Below are positions 6,003-9,127 of a DNA stretch of 9,127 bases, piece by piece (the stretch's first letter is position 1; every line of letters starts with the position of its first letter). The translations under genes and the position numbers were made by a program. The notes beneath the pieces were generated by a model. It was not told the origin of the DNA. It worked only from the letters and a program-made list of their open reading frames with translations, and did no database searches. This stretch comes from Actinotalea sp. (GTDB taxonomy: Bacteria > Actinomycetota > Actinomycetes > Actinomycetales > Cellulomonadaceae), in NCBI GenBank assembly GCA_014360395.1, contig JACIXM010000257.1, positions 1-9,127 of the forward strand, written 5' to 3'.

Positions 6003-6064
6003 GAGGGCCTCCGGGAGGGATGGGTCCGGCCCGCTCCCGCTCGGTCTGCCGCGCGGGAGGGCCG

Positions 6065-6081
6065 GACACCCTCTCTGTGTC
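6065..6081 (-). promoter_or_regulatory. Inverted repeat between cation exporter and membrane protein
   Basis: GACAC (6065-6069) and GTGTC (6077-6081) with a 7-nt loop lie in the 115-bp gap 6003-6117. It could terminate the metal operon, or be a control site for the Thr/Pro-rich protein gene 63 nt downstream. The stem is short. I see no convincing promoter in this gap. Confidence 0.25.
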
Positions 6082-6117
6082 GGTGCCCGGGCGGTCCTTG
6101 CGCGTGTGGCCGTGGTG

Positions 6118-6819
6118 TCAGCGGGTGCCGCAGCAGCCGTCGCCGCCGCAGCCACCGGCGTCGTCGTGGGCGAAGAGCGCCGCGGCGGGGGTGCAGCACG
6201 CGTCCCCGCGCCACGCCTCCAGGCCCTCCCGGACGGCGATCCCGGCGATGACGAGCGCGGCGAGCGGGTCGGCCCACGTCCAGCCGAGCGTCGAGTTGAG
6301 CACGAGCCCCACCAGCAGCACCGCCGACAGGTACGTGCACAGGAGGGTCTGGTGCGAGTCCGCGACGGCCGTCGCGGACCCGAGCTCGCGGCCCGTGCGG
6401 CGCTCGAACCACGACAGCACCGGCATGACGACCACGCTCACCGACGCCAGCACGATCCCGACCGTCGAGTGCTCGGGCTCGGCGGCGCCGAGCAGGGTCC
6501 GCACCGCCTCGACCGAGACGATCACGGCAAGGGCGAAGAACGCGACGGCGATGAAGCGCATGGCCCGGCGCTCGCGCCGCTCGGGGTCGGGGGCGGCGAA
6601 CTGCCAGGCCACCGCCGCGGCGGAGAGGACCTCGACGACCGAGTCCAGCCCGAAGCCGATGAGCGCCGCCGACGACGCCATGCGTCCCGCCCAGATCGCC
6701 ACGACCGCCTCGACGACGTTGTAGGTGATCGTCGCGGCGACGACGAGCCGGACCCGGCGCTCGAGGACGGCGCGGCGCTCGGCGGTCGGCGCCGGCCGGG
6801 ACAGCGGCAGCGAGGTCAT
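6118..6819 (-). CDS. CDF-type cation exporter without the usual C-terminal domain, Cys-rich tail
   Basis: The product is 233 residues, a membrane protein related to cation diffusion facilitators, which expel divalent metals by proton exchange. Predicted helices lie near 26-45, 51-72, 89-110, 119-136, 160-176 and 186-200. Family residues seen: GFGLDSVVE (55-63), with the metal-site Asp59 and Glu63 in helix 2, and VADSHQT (152-158) before helix 5, with Asp154 and His156. TYLSAVLLVGLVLN and WADPLAALVI are also characteristic. The usual cytoplasmic CDF domain of about 80 residues is absent. Instead there is a 29-residue tail with Cys 208, 209, 224, 229 and 230 and His218, probably metal-binding. 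The ATG at 6819 overlaps the repressor stop (ATGA); an in-frame ATG at 6831 lies inside the repressor gene. Context with a Cys-sensing repressor suggests Cd, Pb or Zn export, which is inference. Confidence 0.87.
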   Translation of the reverse strand: MTSLPLSRPAPTAERRAVLERRVRLVVAATITYNVVEAVVAIWAGRMASSAALIGFGLDSVVEVLSAAAVAWQFAAPDPERRERRAMRFIAVAFFALAVIVSVEAVRTLLGAAEPEHSTVGIVLASVSVVVMPVLSWFERRTGRELGSATAVADSHQTLLCTYLSAVLLVGLVLNSTLGWTWADPLAALVIAGIAVREGLEAWRGDACCTPAAALFAHDDAGGCGGDGCCGTR

Positions 6820-7145
6820 GGGCAGGTGCACCCTTCGGAGCAGCAGTCGGGGTCGACGGCGACGACGAGTCGGAGCAGCTCACCGAGGGCCGGCGCGAGG
6901 TGCGGGTCGGCGAGTCGGTACCAGGTGTTGCGGCCGTCGCGGATCGCGTCGACGAGGCCGCAGCCGCGCAGGCAGGCGAGGTGGTTGGACATCGCCTGAC
7001 GGGAGACGTCGAGGGCGTCGGCGAGGTCGGACGGGACGGCCGGCGCCTCGCGGAGCGCGAGCAGGACCCGGGTGCGCGTCGTGTCCGAGAGTGCGTGCCC
7101 GAGCCGGGCGAGCGCCTCGGTGTGGCCGAGCGTCACGGTCTCCAC
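6816..7145 (-). CDS. ArsR/SmtB-family metal-sensing repressor, CmtR-like
   Basis: The product is 109 residues from GTG. The winged helix fold reads EALARLGHALSDTTRTRVLL (10-29), then the recognition helix DVSRQAMSNHLACLRGCGLV (46-65) and the wing GRNTWYRLAD (71-80). NHLACLRGCGLV and the ALGELLRLVVAVD stretch (86-98) match Mycobacterium tuberculosis CmtR closely, as recalled from memory. CmtR senses Cd and Pb through Cys57, Cys61 and Cys102. Here Cys58 and Cys62 take the first two places, and the tail CCSEGCTCP supplies Cys 101, 102, 106 and 108. Family members bind DNA as dimers without metal and release it when metal binds. A second in-frame GTG at 7136 is possible. The GTG at 7145 is favoured because it lies 7 nt after a -10 box, giving a leaderless transcript. 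The stop overlaps the exporter start by 4 nt, so the repressor and exporter form an operon. Confidence 0.9.
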   Translation of the reverse strand: METVTLGHTEALARLGHALSDTTRTRVLLALREAPAVPSDLADALDVSRQAMSNHLACLRGCGLVDAIRDGRNTWYRLADPHLAPALGELLRLVVAVDPDCCSEGCTCP

Positions 7146-7151
7146 GGGGAT

Positions 7152-7177
7152 GACAGTACAGCCCCGGATGAACTGTC
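7152..7177 (-). promoter_or_regulatory. Leaderless promoter and candidate CmtR operator of the metal operon
   Basis: On the minus strand, TCGACA (7179-7174) resembles a -35 box and TACTGT (7158-7153) a -10 box, with a 15-bp spacer. The GTG at 7145 follows the -10 by 7 nt, where transcription should start. Overlaid on this is a perfect inverted repeat, GACAGT (7152-7157) and ACTGTC (7172-7177), with 14 nt between the arms. The arms are 20 bp centre to centre, two helical turns, and cover both boxes. A repressor dimer bound there would block RNA polymerase, as expected for ArsR/SmtB autoregulation. Confidence 0.6.
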
Positions 7178-7353
7178 GACGCCGCGCCGCGACCCGCTTC
7201 CCCGGGCAGATTCCGCAGTTCCGGCCCGCCGGAGGGCGGAGATCGCGGACAAGGCCTGCTCGGGAGGGCGCTCGGGTCCGGGCGACGGCCGGAGAACGAT
7301 TTACCTCCGCGTCACCGGCGGGCGACACCTTGATCACATCCGCGGCGCAGGCT

Positions 7354-7382
7354 GCGGACCAGCCCGCGGCGATCCGGTCCGC
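7354..7382 (+). promoter_or_regulatory. Inverted repeat just upstream of the amidase ribosome binding site
   Basis: GCGGACC (7354-7360) and GGTCCGC (7376-7382) are perfect complements with a 15-nt loop, and the stem can extend outward with wobble pairs to 7351 and 7385. It ends 12 nt before the Shine-Dalgarno AGGAGG (7395-7400). It could be an operator or a leader hairpin. No confident -35/-10 pair for the amidase was found in 7146-7404. Confidence 0.4.
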
Positions 7383-7404
7383 GGTCGTCCGTCCAGGAGG
7401 ACTG

Positions 7405-9087
7405 GTGCGTCGAACTCTCAGCACGTCCCTGGTCGCGGGTGCGGTGGCGCTCGCGACGTCCCTCGCGGTGATGCCGCAGGCCACCGCCGCGCCGCCCAGC
7501 ACGCCCGGGCCGCCGTCGTTCGGATGGTCCGAGACGTCCATCGCGCAGGCCCGGCAGGCGCTCGTCACCGGCCGCATCACCTGCACCGAGCTCGTGCAGG
7601 GGTACCTGGACCGGATCGAGGCGTACGACGACGACCTCAACGCCTTCATCAGCCTCAACCCCGACGCGCTCGCGGAGGCGGCCGCGCTCGACGTCCGCCG
7701 GCCCGACCGCGGCGCCAAGACCCCGCCGCTGCACTGCATGCCGATCGTCCTGAAGGACAACATCGACGCGACCGGCATGCCGACGACGGCGGGTGCGGCC
7801 GTCCTCGCGCAGTCCACCCCGCCCGACGACGCCTTCCTGGCCGCCGAGCTCAAGGACGCCGGCGCGATCATCCTCGGCAAGGTGAACCTGGACGAGTTCG
7901 CGTTCGGGTTCGGCGGCTCCAGCGCGCTGGGCGGCCAGGCGCGCAACCCCTACGACCTGCGGTTCGGCCCGGGTGGGTCGAGCTCGGGGACGGGCGTGGC
8001 GGTGTCGGCGAGCCTGGCGATCGCCGGGCTCGGCACGGACACCGGCGGGTCGATCCGCGTGCCGGCGAGCGTGACCGGGCTGGTCGGGATCCGCCCGTCG
8101 ATGCGGCTGCTGAGCCAGGACGGGATCGTCCCGCTCGCGCCGTTCCAGGACACCGCCGGGCCGATGTGCCGGGTGGTCGAGGACTGCGCCGAGCTGCTGT
8201 CGGTGCTCGTCGGGTTCGACGGCACGGAGTTCAGCGGGCAGTACACCGAGGCCCAGCAGCGCACGGACACCGGGGTGCTGCTCGGGTCGGCGGCGGAGTA
8301 CGCGGCGATGGTCGGCGTGGAGCCGCGGCAGTACACCCGCGCGCTCAAGCGGGACGGCCTGGAGGGAGCGCGGATCGGCGTCGTCCGGGCGCTGTTCGGG
8401 ACGGACCCCGCCGTGCTGGCCGTGCTCGACCAGGCGATCGCGGCCATGCGTGCGGCGGGCGCGACCGTCGAGGACGTCGAGATCCCGGAGCTGTCCACGA
8501 TCCTGTCGCGGTACGCGAGCGTCAGCACCTACGAGTTCAAGGACTCCCTGACCGCCTACCTGCAGTCCTGGCCCTCGGACGTCGACGGGCACCCGCAGAC
8601 GTACGAGGAGGTCCAGGCCGCGGCGACCACGCGGGCAGCGACGTTCCGCTCCTACGCGACGGCCGGGACCGACCGGCTGAGCAACCCGCTGTACCTGCAC
8701 AACACCGAGGAGCGGCCGGCGTTCGTGCGGGCGCGCCTGGACGCCGCGCTGGAGAACACCACGCTCGACGGCCAGGTGCTCGGCGAGGCCTACGACGCGC
8801 TGATGTACCCGTCGGTGCAGTCGCTGCCGCGGGTCGGGTCCCCGGCGGCGGGCTCGAACAACCGGCTCAGCCCGTTCTCGGGCTACCCGGCGCTGTCCAT
8901 GCCGGCCGGGTTCACCACGCCGACGGCGGACCGGGTCGCCCTGCCGGTGGGGATGGAGCTGCTGGGCCGGGAGTTCGACGAGGCCACGCTGATCCGGCTG
9001 GCGTACGGCTACCAGACGGCGGTCGCCGGGACCGGTCTGGCGCGACAGGCGCCGACGACGACGCCCGAGCTGGTCGCCGCGCCGTAG
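7405..9087 (+). CDS. Secreted amidase-signature hydrolase
   Basis: The product is 560 residues. A signal peptide is clear: Arg2-Arg3, a hydrophobic core (9-22), and ATA before Ala29 as likely cleavage site. The amidase-signature domain follows. The Ser-cisSer-Lys triad is intact: Lys117 in VLKDNID, Ser192 in the GGSSSG motif, and nucleophile Ser216 in GTDTGGSIRVPAS. The spacings (75 and 24 residues) equal those of fatty acid amide hydrolase (142, 217, 241). The family hydrolyses amide bonds. The order NPDALAEAA, SQDGIVPL, FQDTAGPM and FSGYPALSMPAGF resembles secreted peptide amidases such as that of Stenotrophomonas, rather than GatA, which is cytosolic. Substrate is not determined. The GTG at 7405 is set by AGGAGG (7395-7400), 4 nt upstream, and by the signal peptide starting there; the frame is open upstream to 7072 but runs across the cmtR gene. 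It is divergent from the metal operon. Confidence 0.93.
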   Translation: MRRTLSTSLVAGAVALATSLAVMPQATAAPPSTPGPPSFGWSETSIAQARQALVTGRITCTELVQGYLDRIEAYDDDLNAFISLNPDALAEAAALDVRRPDRGAKTPPLHCMPIVLKDNIDATGMPTTAGAAVLAQSTPPDDAFLAAELKDAGAIILGKVNLDEFAFGFGGSSALGGQARNPYDLRFGPGGSSSGTGVAVSASLAIAGLGTDTGGSIRVPASVTGLVGIRPSMRLLSQDGIVPLAPFQDTAGPMCRVVEDCAELLSVLVGFDGTEFSGQYTEAQQRTDTGVLLGSAAEYAAMVGVEPRQYTRALKRDGLEGARIGVVRALFGTDPAVLAVLDQAIAAMRAAGATVEDVEIPELSTILSRYASVSTYEFKDSLTAYLQSWPSDVDGHPQTYEEVQAAATTRAATFRSYATAGTDRLSNPLYLHNTEERPAFVRARLDAALENTTLDGQVLGEAYDALMYPSVQSLPRVGSPAAGSNNRLSPFSGYPALSMPAGFTTPTADRVALPVGMELLGREFDEATLIRLAYGYQTAVAGTGLARQAPTTTPELVAAP

Positions 9088-9127
9088 CGGTCCGGGAGGA
9101 CGCCGGGAGGCCGTCGCACCGCAGGGC

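Noticed and set aside
4360..6999. Plus-strand open frame of 879 codons spanning the permease to the cmtR region
   Set aside because: It is a shifted frame, Arg/Gly-rich, running across genes on both strands that have family motifs.
7072..7404. N-terminal extension of the amidase frame
   Set aside because: It would overlap the cmtR gene and its promoter. A Shine-Dalgarno and a signal peptide place the start at 7405.
7146..7946. N-terminal extension of the repressor frame
   Set aside because: The ArsR fold is complete from 7145. The extension runs antisense through the amidase and has no recognisable domain.
7312..8700. Minus-strand frame of 462 codons opposite the amidase
   Set aside because: It is Arg/Gly/Val-rich with no motif, on the opposite strand of a gene with an intact catalytic triad.
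9092..9110. Direct repeat CCGGGAGG (9092-9099 and 9103-9110) after the amidase
   Set aside because: Short, GC-rich and at the window edge; it may be chance or part of a downstream ribosome site that cannot be judged here.

Overview
The window is very GC-rich. Third codon positions are almost always G or C, GTG starts are common, and several signals look leaderless or have short leaders. This points to a high-GC actinobacterium. Gene content (CmtR-type metalloregulator, actinobacterial lipoprotein, DrrA/BcrA-like ABC pair) would fit a Cellulomonas/Micrococcales-like chromosome, but the genus is a guess. I see no rRNA, tRNA, CRISPR array, insertion sequence or phage gene.

Layout, left to right. 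(a) 3-158: the last 51 codons of a sensor histidine kinase, followed by a hairpin. (b) 340-1365: a predicted lipoprotein with an unusual acidic Gly-rich insert. It converges on a small three-helix membrane protein (1475-1780, minus), and a near-perfect 16-bp stem between them looks like a shared bidirectional terminator. (c) 1993-2493: a HemG-like flavodoxin-domain protein, convergent with a TrmO/TsaA-family methyltransferase (2614-3102, minus). The methyltransferase start overlaps by GTGA the stop of a short coding remnant that reads like the C-terminus of a VapC PIN-domain toxin (3099-3218). (d) 3351-5353: a two-gene ABC exporter operon, ATPase then permease, with an ATGA overlap. (e) 5478-6002 (minus): a Thr/Pro-rich small membrane protein with a fresh 21-bp tandem duplication near its 3' end. 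(f) 6118-7145 (minus): a metal-response operon of a CmtR-like ArsR/SmtB repressor and a CDF-type cation exporter, with an ATGA overlap. Its leaderless promoter is covered by an inverted repeat, GACAGT-N14-ACTGTC, that is a good operator candidate. (g) 7405-9087: a secreted amidase-signature hydrolase, divergent from the metal operon, with an intact Lys-Ser-Ser triad.

The two clear functional units are the metal sensor/exporter pair and the ABC exporter pair. The remaining genes look like independent chromosomal genes. No intergenic stretch exceeds 300 bases. The longest are 7146-7404, 3103-3350 and 1781-1992, and their palindromes and candidate operators are listed. I do not see a clearly new multi-gene system. 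The items most worth a second look are the metal operon control region with the Cys-rich tails of both its proteins, and the vapC remnant fused by overlap to trmO.
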